NCBI RefSeq assembly: GCF_005876955.1
Contig: NZ_SSCL01000001.1
Location: 310,001 to 374,000 of the forward strand
Direction: 5' to 3'
Length of the DNA stretch: 64,000 nucleotides
Source of the DNA: Sinomonas gamaensis
GTDB lineage: Bacteria; Actinomycetota; Actinomycetes; Actinomycetales; Micrococcaceae
Position 1 is the first letter of the stretch. Every line of letters starts with the position of its first letter. Below, one piece after another: positions 42,501 through 52,611 of this stretch. Under the pieces are notes generated by a model that saw only the letters and a program-made list of their open reading frames with translations, was not told where the DNA came from and searched no databases. A program made the position numbers and the translations under genes.

Positions 42501-42584
42501 CAAATGGACACCAAGCTGAGTTGCCCGCGCCCTCATCCGGGTTTGCGGCGCGGCTCAGCGCCTTCCGTGACAGTAGGGACTTCG

Positions 42585-44117
42585 ATGCCTCAGCGGTCGG
42601 CTGATCGCAGCCTGAGCGCCTCCGGGACTGCCCGGAGCATCGCTGGGCTGCCCGGCGGGGGGCGCTATGCAGTATGGCAGGGCTTCATCGCGTCAGTCTG
42701 CATGACGCTCGGTGGACTCGGCGTTGGGTGGATGGCGAGCGGATCGTCGTTGATCAGAGTCCCCTTCTTCATCGTGCTGCGGGACAATCCGATCCTCGTG
42801 GTGCTCTGCACCGTGCTCGTCGCGTTCGGGGGGCTCTTCCTGGTGCGGGCATGGCTCCGCCTGGGTCAGCGGGTGGGTGACTGGGGCGCCGTCCATCCCC
42901 TCGCGCTCTGCAAGATCGCGGCGCTGTGGTGTGCGCCCCTCATGCTGACGTTCCCCCTCTTCAGCCGCGACGTGTATGCGTACATCGGACAGGGCCGCCT
43001 GATGGTGGCGGGGCTCAACCCGTATGTCAACGGCATCTCGGCGCTGAACAACTACCACAACCTCGGGCCGGACTCGCTCTGGACCGAAGCGCCCACCCCC
43101 TATGGTCCAGTGTTCCTCTGGATCGAGCAGGCGATCGTCTGGGTGAGCGGCGGGAACCTCGAGGTGGCGATAGCCCTATTCCGCATCGTTGCCGCCGTGG
43201 GCGTCGTCCTGTGCGCCATTGCGGTCATCGGCCTCGCGCAGCACTACGGGCTGCAGACGTCTCGCAAGCTCTGGCTGACGGTGGCAAATCCGCTGTTCGT
43301 CATCAACTTCATCGCGAGCATCCACAACGACGCGCTCATGCTTGGCCTCGTCCTCTTGGGGCTGCTGGCTGTTGTCCGGGGACGACCGGTGCTCGGGATT
43401 GTCCTGGCAACGCTCTCGATCGGGATCAAGCCGATCACCCTCATCGCGCTGCCCTTCATCGGCCTTCTCTGGGCCGGCCAGCGTGCGGGCTGGGGTCGGA
43501 AGATCGCCTGCTGGGCGCTCACTGCCCTCATCGCCGGGGCCATTCTGACCATCGAAGGAGCGGTGACCGGCTTCTGGTTCGGATGGCTGCCGGCGATGAC
43601 CACTTCTGGCACGATCTGGACCTGGTACGCACCGTTCGGGCTCCTGTCGGTGACCGCCGCTACGCTCGTCCAATCGATCAACGGGCCCGCCGACCTCGTC
43701 GCAGAGCTCATCAAGGCGGCGGGCCGCGCCCTCGGGATGCTCGCCGCGCTGTGGTTCGTGCTGCGCGGCAGCAGTGAGCGGATCATGCTGCGGATGGCAC
43801 TGGCTCTCACTGCCGTGGTGGTAACGGCCGCGGCGATCCAGCCGTGGTACGTCACGTGGTTGGCGGCGTTCTTCGCCCTCGCCGGAATCGCCGAAGGCTG
43901 GTACCTGCGCGCCTACTACTTGGCGACGGTGTTCTTCACCGTCATTGCGCTGACGGACCAACTCGATGTGTTCGACTGGATTCCGCTGATCGCCATCCGG
44001 GCGGTTGCGATCGCTCTGAGCGTTGTGTTCGTCGCCTACATGATGTTCTGGGATTGGAAGACACGAGCGCTGTTCACGCGCGGCCCGGCGCTCAGCGGTG
44101 CCTCAGCGGCACGCTAG
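42585..44117 (+). CDS. Second GT-C alpha-1,6-mannosyltransferase, MptB-like
   Basis: The 510-residue membrane protein is a paralogue of the product of 39561-41120: 'FPLFSRDVYAYIGQGRLMVA', 'NPYVNGISALNNYHNLG', 'TPTPYGPVFLWIE'-like 'APTPYGPVFLWIEQAIVW' and 'LSIGIKPITLIALPFIGLLW'. The ATG at 42585 is preferred over the one at 42504, since AGGGA lies five bases upstream and the -10 box sits close to the earlier ATG. Its stop codon TAG is part of the TAGACT box of the next gene, tRNA-Arg. The pair may act one after the other on the same mannan chain, like MptA and MptB. Confidence 0.85.
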   Translation: MPQRSADRSLSASGTARSIAGLPGGGRYAVWQGFIASVCMTLGGLGVGWMASGSSLIRVPFFIVLRDNPILVVLCTVLVAFGGLFLVRAWLRLGQRVGDWGAVHPLALCKIAALWCAPLMLTFPLFSRDVYAYIGQGRLMVAGLNPYVNGISALNNYHNLGPDSLWTEAPTPYGPVFLWIEQAIVWVSGGNLEVAIALFRIVAAVGVVLCAIAVIGLAQHYGLQTSRKLWLTVANPLFVINFIASIHNDALMLGLVLLGLLAVVRGRPVLGIVLATLSIGIKPITLIALPFIGLLWAGQRAGWGRKIACWALTALIAGAILTIEGAVTGFWFGWLPAMTTSGTIWTWYAPFGLLSVTAATLVQSINGPADLVAELIKAAGRALGMLAALWFVLRGSSERIMLRMALALTAVVVTAAAIQPWYVTWLAAFFALAGIAEGWYLRAYYLATVFFTVIALTDQLDVFDWIPLIAIRAVAIALSVVFVAYMMFWDWKTRALFTRGPALSGASAAR

Positions 44118-44120
44118 ACT
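44115..44120 (+). promoter_or_regulatory. -10 box of tRNA-Arg, overlapping a stop codon
   Basis: TAGACT (context GCTAGACTGG) is 16 bases upstream of the mature tRNA. Its first three bases are the stop codon of the mannosyltransferase gene. Confidence 0.5.
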
Positions 44121-44135
44121 GGGCTCGCTGCGCCC

Positions 44136-44208
44136 GCCCCAGTAGCTCAGCGGATAGAGCAGGGGCCTTCTAATCCTCTGGTCGGGGGTTCGACTCCCTC
44201 CTGGGGCA
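44136..44208 (+). tRNA. tRNA-Arg (anticodon TCT)
   Basis: The acceptor GCCCCAG pairs with CTGGGGC, the D-stem is GCTC/GAGC, the anticodon loop is CTTCTAA (TCT, reading AGA), and the T-loop is TTCGACT. It is 73 bases long, without encoded CCA. Confidence 0.95.
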
Positions 44209-44233
44209 CACTGTGATGTCACGGACATCCTCG

Positions 44234-44266
44234 ACACCCCCGGTTTTCGGACCGGGGGTGTTCTGT
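44234..44266 (+). terminator. Terminator of tRNA-Arg
   Basis: ACACCCCCGGT and ACCGGGGGTGT pair around a TTTCGG loop and are followed by TCTGT, 25 bases beyond the tRNA. Confidence 0.88.
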
Positions 44267-44354
44267 ATCGCGAGGCCCTTTATTGCTGGACCCCATTAGT
44301 CGTGCTCGAGATCACCGCGAGATACCGGCATGGCGGCACCTCCGCGGGTTCCCT

Positions 44355-44386
44355 GCACCTCCGCGCCGGGCCCGGCGCGGAGGTGC
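44355..44386. repeat. 32-base perfect palindrome
   Basis: GCACCTCCGCGCCGGG is followed immediately by its exact reverse complement, with no loop. It is too symmetrical for an ordinary terminator and could form a cruciform or bind a dimeric protein. Half of the arm (GCACCTCCGCG) also occurs ~20 bases upstream. Confidence 0.85.
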
Positions 44387-44657
44387 GGGGAAGGGCGTCG
44401 CCAGCGGAGAAAAGAGCAACGGAAAAGGTACTGAGCGAGCGGGGACGACCATCGACTCTGAGTGCTCGCGGCCAGACTTTGTGCTCCGCGATTTGCCCTC
44501 CACAAAGTCGGCCTCGGCGTGTCACCCACATATAGGGCCGTCTCGTGGTGTCCGGTCCGCCAGCTGCGCGAGGCTGAAGGAGCCAACGTCGGCGAGGGCC
44601 CGTTGAGCGGAGGAACCGGCAGAACCAAGGGCCGGCAGTGACCACAGGGAGGTAGCG

Positions 44658-45197
44658 ATGAGTGATCTGGTGACGGTGCGCGGGTTCGTGGCAACGGATC
44701 CGAGGACTAATACGACACATGGAGGCAACATCGTTTCGAGCTTTCGGCTCGCGTCGACACAACGCCGGTACGACCGTGAGGCCGGAGAGTGGGTCGACGG
44801 ACACACCAACTGGTTCACCGTTGTAGGTTTTCGCCAGCTCGCCGCCAACATCTGCGGGAGCCTCAAGAAGGGCCAGAGGGTCATCGTCGTGGGCCGGCTG
44901 CGCTTGAAGCAATGGGAGAAGGAAGGGCGGATCTTCCACGAAGCAGAGGTGGACGCTGAGTCCGTGGGACACGACCTCTTCTGGGGATCTGCGAAATTCG
45001 CGCGGAACCAACAGGACGCCCAACGCCAGGAGCCGTCCGTGCAGCGGGTCGCGGTGGACGGTGTCGGGATGGTCGATCTGGGGACCGGCGAGCTCCCGCA
45101 GCACTTCCGGGATGATGTCCCTTCTGACGAGGACGAAGACGACTCAGAGTTCGTGGACGCTTCGGCCGAGGAGGGGCCAGAGCTTCTGACGGCCTAG
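44658..45197 (+). CDS. ssb: Single-stranded DNA-binding protein with atypical tail
   Basis: The N-terminal ~110 residues form an SSB OB-fold ('DLVTVRGFVATDPRTNT', 'NWFTVVGFRQLAANICGSLK', 'KKGQRVIVVGRLRLKQWE'). The last ~65 residues are acidic ('VPSDEDEDDSEFVDAS'), but the protein ends 'GPELLTA' and lacks the usual DD(D/E)IPF tip through which SSB recruits partners. It is therefore probably a secondary SSB and not the main replication one. The ATG has GGGAGG upstream. It converges on the lacI-type gene at 36 bases. Confidence 0.85.
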   Translation: MSDLVTVRGFVATDPRTNTTHGGNIVSSFRLASTQRRYDREAGEWVDGHTNWFTVVGFRQLAANICGSLKKGQRVIVVGRLRLKQWEKEGRIFHEAEVDAESVGHDLFWGSAKFARNQQDAQRQEPSVQRVAVDGVGMVDLGTGELPQHFRDDVPSDEDEDDSEFVDASAEEGPELLTA

Positions 45198-45233
45198 AGA
45201 GGTGCTCAGGCGTCAGCGGCGCGAGGTGTGGGA

Positions 45234-46337
45234 CTAAGCTCGGCGGCCGGTGCTTTCGCGGAGGATGACTTCTCCGGCAGCGGGAAGGGGGTCTTCTCCT
45301 GTGAGCGCGGCGCGGGCGGCCTTCCGGCCGATCTCCTCAAGGGGCAGGCGGACGGTCGTGAGCCCTGGGATGAAGTCTTCGAGGGTGTTGATGTCGTCAA
45401 AGCCGGCGATCGCGTAGTCGGTTGGTGCGTGCAGCCCCTTCTGCCGGAGAGCCGCTACGACGCCCATCGCCATTCTGTCGTTGACGGCAAAGATGCAGAG
45501 GCGATCTCCTCTCTCGACGGCCGCCCGGACTGATGCTTCGAGCGCCCCACCGGCGTCGTATCCGCCGTCCCGGTTGAAGGCGGAGCGTAAGACGTCGGCC
45601 TCCTGCAGCCCCTTCTCGCCGAGGGCCATCTGGAACCCGGAGACTCGAAGGTCCGAGGTCATGAGGCCTTCCGGTCCTGCCACGATCGCGAAGCGCGAGA
45701 AGCCTTCGTCGGACAGGCACAGGCCGAGTTCCCGGGCGAGGAACTCGTTCGGGATGCTCACGAGGAGGGGCGAAGGCGCGAATGATGCCTCGAGGTCGGC
45801 GTCTTCGGGCCCGGAAGGTGAGCCGTGGTCGGACGCGCCTTCGGGGGAGACCAGGTCGTGGCCGACAAGTACGAGACTTCCTCCGTTGGCGAGGTAACGC
45901 TCGGTCTCTCGCTTGAGCGCAGCGTTGTCGAGGGAGTCTTCGGTTCGGGTCGAACGGCTTCCTGCCATGACGATGGCGTCGGCCCTGCGCGACGTGAAGG
46001 CTTCGACCGCGAGCCTTTCCTCCGCGGGCGTCCCCTCGGTGCTCGTCAGGAGAAGGATCTTGCCGAGTTCGCGCGCCGCCGATTGCACACCACGGGCGAT
46101 GGAGGAGAAATAAGGATCCGCGATGTCGTGGACGATGAGTCCCAGCAGACCGGAGCTGGAGCGGGCGAGTGCCTGCGCTTGGGCGTTGGGGATGTAGCCG
46201 AGCGCGGCCGCGGCCGCACGCACGCGCTCTGCGATGTCCGCGCCCGGCGTTCGGCTGGATCCGTTCAGGACGCGCGACGCCGTGGCCGGCGAGACACCCG
46301 CCGCTCGCGCTACTTCGCTCAAGGTGACCGCTGGCAT
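45234..46337 (-). CDS. LacI family transcriptional regulator
   Basis: The 367-residue repressor has the LacI helix-turn-helix and hinge ('VTLSEVARAAGVSPATASRV', 'GYIPNAQAQALA') and a periplasmic-binding-protein-like sensor domain ('LLGLIVHDIADPYFSSIARG', 'YAIAGFDDINTLEDFIPGLT'). The ATG at 46337 has GGAGG five bases upstream. It is divergent from the operon at 46514-49748 and most likely represses it in the absence of a sugar. Confidence 0.92.
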   Translation of the reverse strand: MPAVTLSEVARAAGVSPATASRVLNGSSRTPGADIAERVRAAAAALGYIPNAQAQALARSSSGLLGLIVHDIADPYFSSIARGVQSAARELGKILLLTSTEGTPAEERLAVEAFTSRRADAIVMAGSRSTRTEDSLDNAALKRETERYLANGGSLVLVGHDLVSPEGASDHGSPSGPEDADLEASFAPSPLLVSIPNEFLARELGLCLSDEGFSRFAIVAGPEGLMTSDLRVSGFQMALGEKGLQEADVLRSAFNRDGGYDAGGALEASVRAAVERGDRLCIFAVNDRMAMGVVAALRQKGLHAPTDYAIAGFDDINTLEDFIPGLTTVRLPLEEIGRKAARAALTGEDPLPAAGEVILRESTGRRA

Positions 46338-46513
46338 CGCTTCCTCCCCTGTCCCTTGGGCCAGATTATGACATTCGCCGAAGATACGAGGGAATGCGCT
46401 TGCCAAGTTCCATTGCCGTGCCGCACACTTGTGAGGACGGAATGCGCTTTCCCGGGATCGGGAAGGCCTGTTACTCGCCCTGGCACCGCTTGGGCCTACG
46501 CAAGGAGGCGGCA

Positions 46514-47683
46514 GTGGCCACCGACGCTCGAACCCTGAGAATCGCCATGAACGGCATCACGGGCCGCATGGGGTACCGGCAGCATCTGCTGCGCTCGATC
46601 CTGCCGATTCGGGACGCTGGGGGATTCATCGCGGAAGATGGCTCCCGCGTGCAGGTCGAGCCGATCCTCGTCGGGAGGAACGAGGCAAAGCTCCGCGAGC
46701 TCGCCGAGCAGCACAAGGTGTCGGAATGGACCACTGATCTGGATGCTCTGATCGCCGATCCGAGCGTCGACATCGTCTTCGACGCCTCAATGACCAGTCT
46801 GCGGGCTGAGACGCTTCGGAAAGCGATGCGCGCGGGCAAGCACATCTTCACCGAGAAGCCGACTGCGGAGACCTTGGATGAAGCAATCGAGCTGGCCAGA
46901 ATCGGTCAGGAGACCGGTGTGACGGCTGGCGTCGTGCACGACAAGCTCTACCTTCCCGGACTGGTCAAGCTCCGCCGCCTTGTCGACGAGGGCTTCTTCG
47001 GCCGCATCCTGTCCATCCGGGGCGAGTTTGGCTACTGGGTCTTCGAAGGCGACATCCAGCCGGCGCAGCGCCCGTCCTGGAACTACCGCAAGGAAGCCGG
47101 GGGAGGGATGACGACGGACATGTTCTGCCACTGGAACTACGTGCTCGAGGGCATCATCGGCAAGGTCAAGAGCGTCAACGCCCTCACGGCCACCCACATC
47201 TCCAGCCGATGGGACGAGCAGGGCAAGGAGTACAAGGCGACGGCCGACGACGCCTCCTACGGCATCTTCGAGCTTGAGACGCCCCAGGGAGAAGCCGTCG
47301 TTGGCCAGATCAATTCCTCATGGGCAGTTCGCGTCTACCGTGACGAGCTCGTGGAGTTCCAGGTCGACGGAACGCACGGATCGGCGGTGGCCGGTCTCAA
47401 CAAGTGCGTGGTACAGCATCGTTCGCACACACCGAAGCCCGTCTGGAATCCGGATCTCCCCGTCTCCGAGTCTTTCCGCGACCAGTGGCAGGAGGTCCCC
47501 GCCAACGCCGACCTGGACAACGGGTTCAAGCTCCAGTGGGAGGAGTTCCTGCGCGAGGTCGTGGCCGGGCGGGAGCACCGCTACGGGCTTCTCTCTGCGG
47601 CCCGCGGGGTGCAGCTTGCGGAGCTGGGCCTGCAGTCCAGCGCCGAGCGCCGCACGGTCGACATCCCGGAGATCGTCCTGTGA
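46514..47683 (+). CDS. Gfo/Idh/MocA family sugar oxidoreductase
   Basis: This 389-residue NAD(P)-dependent dehydrogenase has an N-terminal Rossmann domain ('RIAMNGITGRMGYRQHLLRS') and the family lysine in 'GKHIFTEKPTAETLDEAIEL'. The C-terminal domain has 'GGGMTTDMFCHWNYVLEGII', with a histidine at the place of the usual catalytic one. Such enzymes oxidise or reduce sugars, polyols or sugar acids. The GTG at 46514 has AAGGAGG six bases upstream. Its stop overlaps the next start (GTGA). Grouping with DUF993 and a sugar-isomerase gene suggests a keto-sugar pathway. Confidence 0.88.
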   Translation: MATDARTLRIAMNGITGRMGYRQHLLRSILPIRDAGGFIAEDGSRVQVEPILVGRNEAKLRELAEQHKVSEWTTDLDALIADPSVDIVFDASMTSLRAETLRKAMRAGKHIFTEKPTAETLDEAIELARIGQETGVTAGVVHDKLYLPGLVKLRRLVDEGFFGRILSIRGEFGYWVFEGDIQPAQRPSWNYRKEAGGGMTTDMFCHWNYVLEGIIGKVKSVNALTATHISSRWDEQGKEYKATADDASYGIFELETPQGEAVVGQINSSWAVRVYRDELVEFQVDGTHGSAVAGLNKCVVQHRSHTPKPVWNPDLPVSESFRDQWQEVPANADLDNGFKLQWEEFLREVVAGREHRYGLLSAARGVQLAELGLQSSAERRTVDIPEIVL

Positions 47684-48912
47684 GCCGTCTCGCTACGACT
47701 GCTTCCCTGTTGCTGCCCGTCCAAGGCGGCACGACGAGCCGTTACGAACTCGCAACCCCTCGCACGTGGGCGAAGCCTTCCGCGCCGTTCACAGCCCGGA
47801 AGGCCTATGCGGCGGCCCACGTCGTCCCCCTCATGGGCGCTGACAACACGCCGGGAGCACCGGCTGAGCTCGATTGGGAAAGCACTCTCGCATTTCGTCA
47901 CGAGCTGTGGTCCTACGGCCTCGGGGTCGCGGACGCGATGGACACGGCCCAGCGGGGGATGGGCCTGGATTGGGCCGCCACGCGCGAGCTCATCGCCCGG
48001 GTTGGTGCTGAGGCGAGATCCGTGGCTGCCTCGGGGTCGCAGGCGACGTCCGGGCTTTCGGTACGGGATCTTGTCGCGTGCGGCGCCGGCACCGACCAAC
48101 TTGATCCTGCTGCTGTTCCTGATGGGCCCCGCGGCGTGGCCATGGTCCTTGAGGCGTACCGCGAGCAGCTCGAAACGGTAGAGGACGCCGGGCCCAAGGC
48201 CATCCTGATGGCGTCGCGTGCGCTCGCCCGCGCCGCGTCCAGTGCTGAGGACTACCTCGGGGTCTATTCGACGCTGCTCGTCGAAGCGCGGGAGCCGGTT
48301 GTTCTGCACTGGCTCGGGACCATGTTCGACCCCGCCCTCGAGGGATATTGGGGCAGCTCCGATGTTCCGACTGCGACAAGGACTTTCCTTGACCTCATCC
48401 GCTCGCATGCGGACAGGGTGGACGGGGTGAAGGTCTCGCTGCTCGATGCCGAGCACGAGAAGGCGCTGCGCGCGGACCTTCCGGCTGGTGTGCGTCTCTA
48501 CACGGGCGACGATTTCAACTACCCCGAGTTGATCGACGGGGATGGCGAACGGCATTCTGATGCGCTGCTTGGGATCTTCGCCGCCATCTATCCTGCCGCT
48601 TCCGCGGCGCTGCAGGCCTACGAGGCCGGTGAGGCGTCCGAGGGCAGAGGCATTCTCGACTCGACGCGGGACCTCGGCCTGCACATCTTCAGCGCGCCCA
48701 CGTTCTACTACAAGACGGGCATTGCTTTCCTTAGCTGGCTCAACGGCCACCAGCGGGGCTTCCAGATGGTCGGCGGGCTCCAGTCGGGGCGGTCGGTCCA
48801 GCACCTTGCGCAGGTCTTCAGGCTCGCAGACCGGTCTGGGCTGCTCCGCAACCCTGACCTGGCCGCCGCACGCATGGCAGCCTTCCTCGATGTGAACGGG
48901 CTGGCGCAATGA
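47680..48912 (+). CDS. DUF993 family protein (dihydrodipicolinate-synthase-like)
   Basis: This 410-residue protein belongs to DUF993, a group predicted to have a DapA-like aldolase barrel. Typical stretches are 'AAAHVVPLMGADNTPG', 'SYGLGVADAMDTAQRGMGLD', 'VVLHWLGTMFDPALEGYWG', 'VDGVKVSLLDAEHEKALR' (likely Schiff-base lysine in VKVSLL) and 'RLYTGDDFNYPELIDGDG'. It probably cleaves or forms a carbon bond in a sugar-acid path, but no reaction is established. The GTG at 47680 overlaps the previous stop, and its own stop overlaps the next ATG. Confidence 0.82.
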   Translation: MSRLATTASLLLPVQGGTTSRYELATPRTWAKPSAPFTARKAYAAAHVVPLMGADNTPGAPAELDWESTLAFRHELWSYGLGVADAMDTAQRGMGLDWAATRELIARVGAEARSVAASGSQATSGLSVRDLVACGAGTDQLDPAAVPDGPRGVAMVLEAYREQLETVEDAGPKAILMASRALARAASSAEDYLGVYSTLLVEAREPVVLHWLGTMFDPALEGYWGSSDVPTATRTFLDLIRSHADRVDGVKVSLLDAEHEKALRADLPAGVRLYTGDDFNYPELIDGDGERHSDALLGIFAAIYPAASAALQAYEAGEASEGRGILDSTRDLGLHIFSAPTFYYKTGIAFLSWLNGHQRGFQMVGGLQSGRSVQHLAQVFRLADRSGLLRNPDLAAARMAAFLDVNGLAQ

Positions 48913-49748
48913 CGGCGCCGTCACGTTTGTCGCTCAACAGCGCCACTACCAAGCGGTGGAGCCTTCGGGAAGCCGTGGACGGCTGCGTCCGTGCAGGAAT
49001 TCCTGCAATCGGGCCGTGGCGAGATCGCGTCGAGGAAGCGGGACTGGCTCAAGCCGCGGCCATGATCAGGTCTGCCGGTCTCGAGGTCTCTTCGCTCTGC
49101 CGGGGAGGCTTCCTCACGTCCGCCGACGAGGAGGGGCAGGCGGAGGCTCTCGCGGACAACCGGCGCGCCGTCCTGGAGGCTGAGACGCTCGGCACGCGCG
49201 ATCTCTACCTCGTGGTGGGAGGGCTGCCGAAGGGGGAGAAGGATATTGTGACCGCGCGAGCACGCGTTGCGGATCGTCTCGGCGACCTCGTGCCGTTCGC
49301 CCGTGACCATGGAGTCCGGCTCCTCCTCGAGCCGCTGCATCCGATGTATGCGGCCGACAGGGCACTCGTGTCGACGCTCGGTCAGGCCCTCGACATCGCC
49401 GCACCGTTCGACCCCGCAGAGGTCTCGATCGCCGTCGATACCTTCCATGTGTGGTGGGATCCCGAACTCAAGGCGCAGATCGCGCGGGCTGGCAGGGAAA
49501 ACCGCTTGGCGTCGTATCAGGTGTGCGACTTCAACCTCCCGATTGCGGCTGACGCACTGCTGTCGCGGGGCATGATGGGCGACGGCGTGATTGACTTCCC
49601 GACGATCACCAGCTGGGTGCGGGACGCCGGCTATGAGGGGTACATCGAAGTCGAGATCTTCAACCAGGAGATCTGGGACGCAGACGGGGACAAGATACTT
49701 GCGGTGATGAAGGAACGGTTCGAGGAACTCGTGCTCCCGTATGCGTAA
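48909..49748 (+). CDS. Sugar phosphate isomerase/epimerase, AP-endonuclease-2 fold
   Basis: The 279-residue TIM-barrel protein shows metal ligands in 'VRLLLEPLHPMYAADRA' (Glu), 'VSIAVDTFHVWWDPEL' (Asp, His) and 'YEGYIEVEIFNQEIWDADGD' (Glu), as in xylose-isomerase-like enzymes. It would epimerise or isomerise a keto-sugar made by the upstream dehydrogenase. The ATG at 48909 overlaps the DUF993 stop (ATGA), so all three operon genes are coupled. Confidence 0.86.
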   Translation: MTAPSRLSLNSATTKRWSLREAVDGCVRAGIPAIGPWRDRVEEAGLAQAAAMIRSAGLEVSSLCRGGFLTSADEEGQAEALADNRRAVLEAETLGTRDLYLVVGGLPKGEKDIVTARARVADRLGDLVPFARDHGVRLLLEPLHPMYAADRALVSTLGQALDIAAPFDPAEVSIAVDTFHVWWDPELKAQIARAGRENRLASYQVCDFNLPIAADALLSRGMMGDGVIDFPTITSWVRDAGYEGYIEVEIFNQEIWDADGDKILAVMKERFEELVLPYA

Positions 49749-49835
49749 CTCAGACCGCATCCAGCCGATGTCATTCTGGCCTCCGGGTCGGAGGACGGAT
49801 GTGAGTTAGCCCAGCCGAGCCACTAGATTGGGGAC

Positions 49836-51518
<1,683 letters not shown>

Positions 51519-51544
51519 CAGACGTCCCGTCGCGGCAGACCACC

Positions 51545-51577
51545 GCGGGGCCGGCTCCAGAACGGAGCCGGCCCCGC
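51545..51577. terminator. Bidirectional terminator between ettA and tesB
   Basis: GCGGGGCCGGCTCC-AGAAC-GGAGCCGGCCCCGC has a perfect 14-base stem. It lies between two converging genes. Confidence 0.85.
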
Positions 51578-51628
51578 CGTCGTTCGTGTGGCGGAAGTGC
51601 GCTTCGCCGAAGGACGCCCGGAGGAAGC

Positions 51629-52519
51629 TCAGGCGAGCGGCACCCGGATCATGCCCTCCTGCCCGACGGTGGCCACGTGCACCCCATCACGCGTGAAGAT
51701 CCGGCCGACCCCCAGCCCCCGCGCTCCGTGGGCACTGGGCGATTCCTGGACGTAGAGGAGCCACTCGTCGACACGCACAGCCCGGTGCCACCACATGGCG
51801 TGGTCCAGGCTTGCGGCGTTCATCTCAGGAGTGATCCAGCTCAGCCCGTGACGTCTGAGGATCGGCTCCAGCAGCGTGTAGTCGCTCGCATAGGCGAGGG
51901 CCGCGCGGTGCAGCCGCTCGTCGTCGGGCATGGGACTGAAGGTCTTCATCCACACCGCGTTCCGGGCGACATGCTCTCCTTCAGCCGAGAGGTAGAGCGC
52001 GGGGTTCACGTGGCGGACGTCGAACGGGCGGTCGAAGGCCCAGTACTGGGCGATGGGATGGTCGATGGCCCCGAGGAGGTCTGCAGTGCTCGGCAGGGAT
52101 TCAGGGTCGGGAACGTCTTGGGGCATCGTGGACTGATGGTCCACTCCGAGCGCATCGGTCTGGAATGACGCGATCATCGAGAGGATCGGCTGCCCGTCCT
52201 GATAGGCGTGGACCTGACGCGCGGAGAATGACCGCCCGTCGCGCAGCCTTTCGACGCCGAACGTGATCGATTTGTCCGCGTCTCCTGGTCGGAGGAAGTA
52301 GCCGTGCATCGAGTGGACCGAGCGGTCCTCGGCAACAGTCCTCGACGCAGCCATGAGGCTCTGCGCGAGCACCTGGCCCCCAAAGACCCGGTGCCGCGGC
52401 TGGCGCTCGCTGGGTCCCACAAAGACGTCCTTGTCCGTGCGGGCTCCGCCCAGGTCATCGAGATCGAGGAGGGTCAGAAGCGTATCGGTTGGCCCAGATG
52501 GGCGGGCAGGCGAGGTCAT
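51629..52519 (-). CDS. tesB: Acyl-CoA thioesterase II
   Basis: TesB hydrolyses acyl-CoA with a double hot-dog fold. The 296-residue protein has 'RHRVFGGQVLAQSLMAASRT', 'SMHGYFLRPGD', 'GRSFSARQVHAYQDGQPI' and the catalytic-aspartate region 'NAASLDHAMWWHR'. It is divergent from a single hot-dog thioesterase gene, with 92 bases between them. Confidence 0.92.
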   Translation of the reverse strand: MTSPARPSGPTDTLLTLLDLDDLGGARTDKDVFVGPSERQPRHRVFGGQVLAQSLMAASRTVAEDRSVHSMHGYFLRPGDADKSITFGVERLRDGRSFSARQVHAYQDGQPILSMIASFQTDALGVDHQSTMPQDVPDPESLPSTADLLGAIDHPIAQYWAFDRPFDVRHVNPALYLSAEGEHVARNAVWMKTFSPMPDDERLHRAALAYASDYTLLEPILRRHGLSWITPEMNAASLDHAMWWHRAVRVDEWLLYVQESPSAHGARGLGVGRIFTRDGVHVATVGQEGMIRVPLA

Positions 52520-52611
52520 GGCACGACCCTAAGCTGGCGGCGAGCGCGGCAACAACAGCGGCGCGCTCGGCGAGTTCGCCGTGCCCGCCCCTGTCGAGGC
52601 AAGATGGCAGT

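Larger units (their letters stand above)
44209..44657. other. Non-coding stretch between tRNA-Arg and ssb
   Basis: I find no supported gene in these 449 bases. They hold the tRNA terminator (44234-44266), a 32-base perfect palindrome (44355-44386) preceded by a partial copy of its arm (GCACCTCCGCG at about 44335-44345), and the ssb promoter, for which CATATAGGG near 44527-44535 is a candidate. Stretches just downstream of tRNA genes often hold remnants of integrated elements, but no integrase or att repeat is visible. Confidence 0.45.

Noticed and set aside
44136..44657. tRNA-Arg as the attachment site of an integrated element
   Set aside because: No integrase gene and no repeat of the tRNA 3' end are visible downstream.
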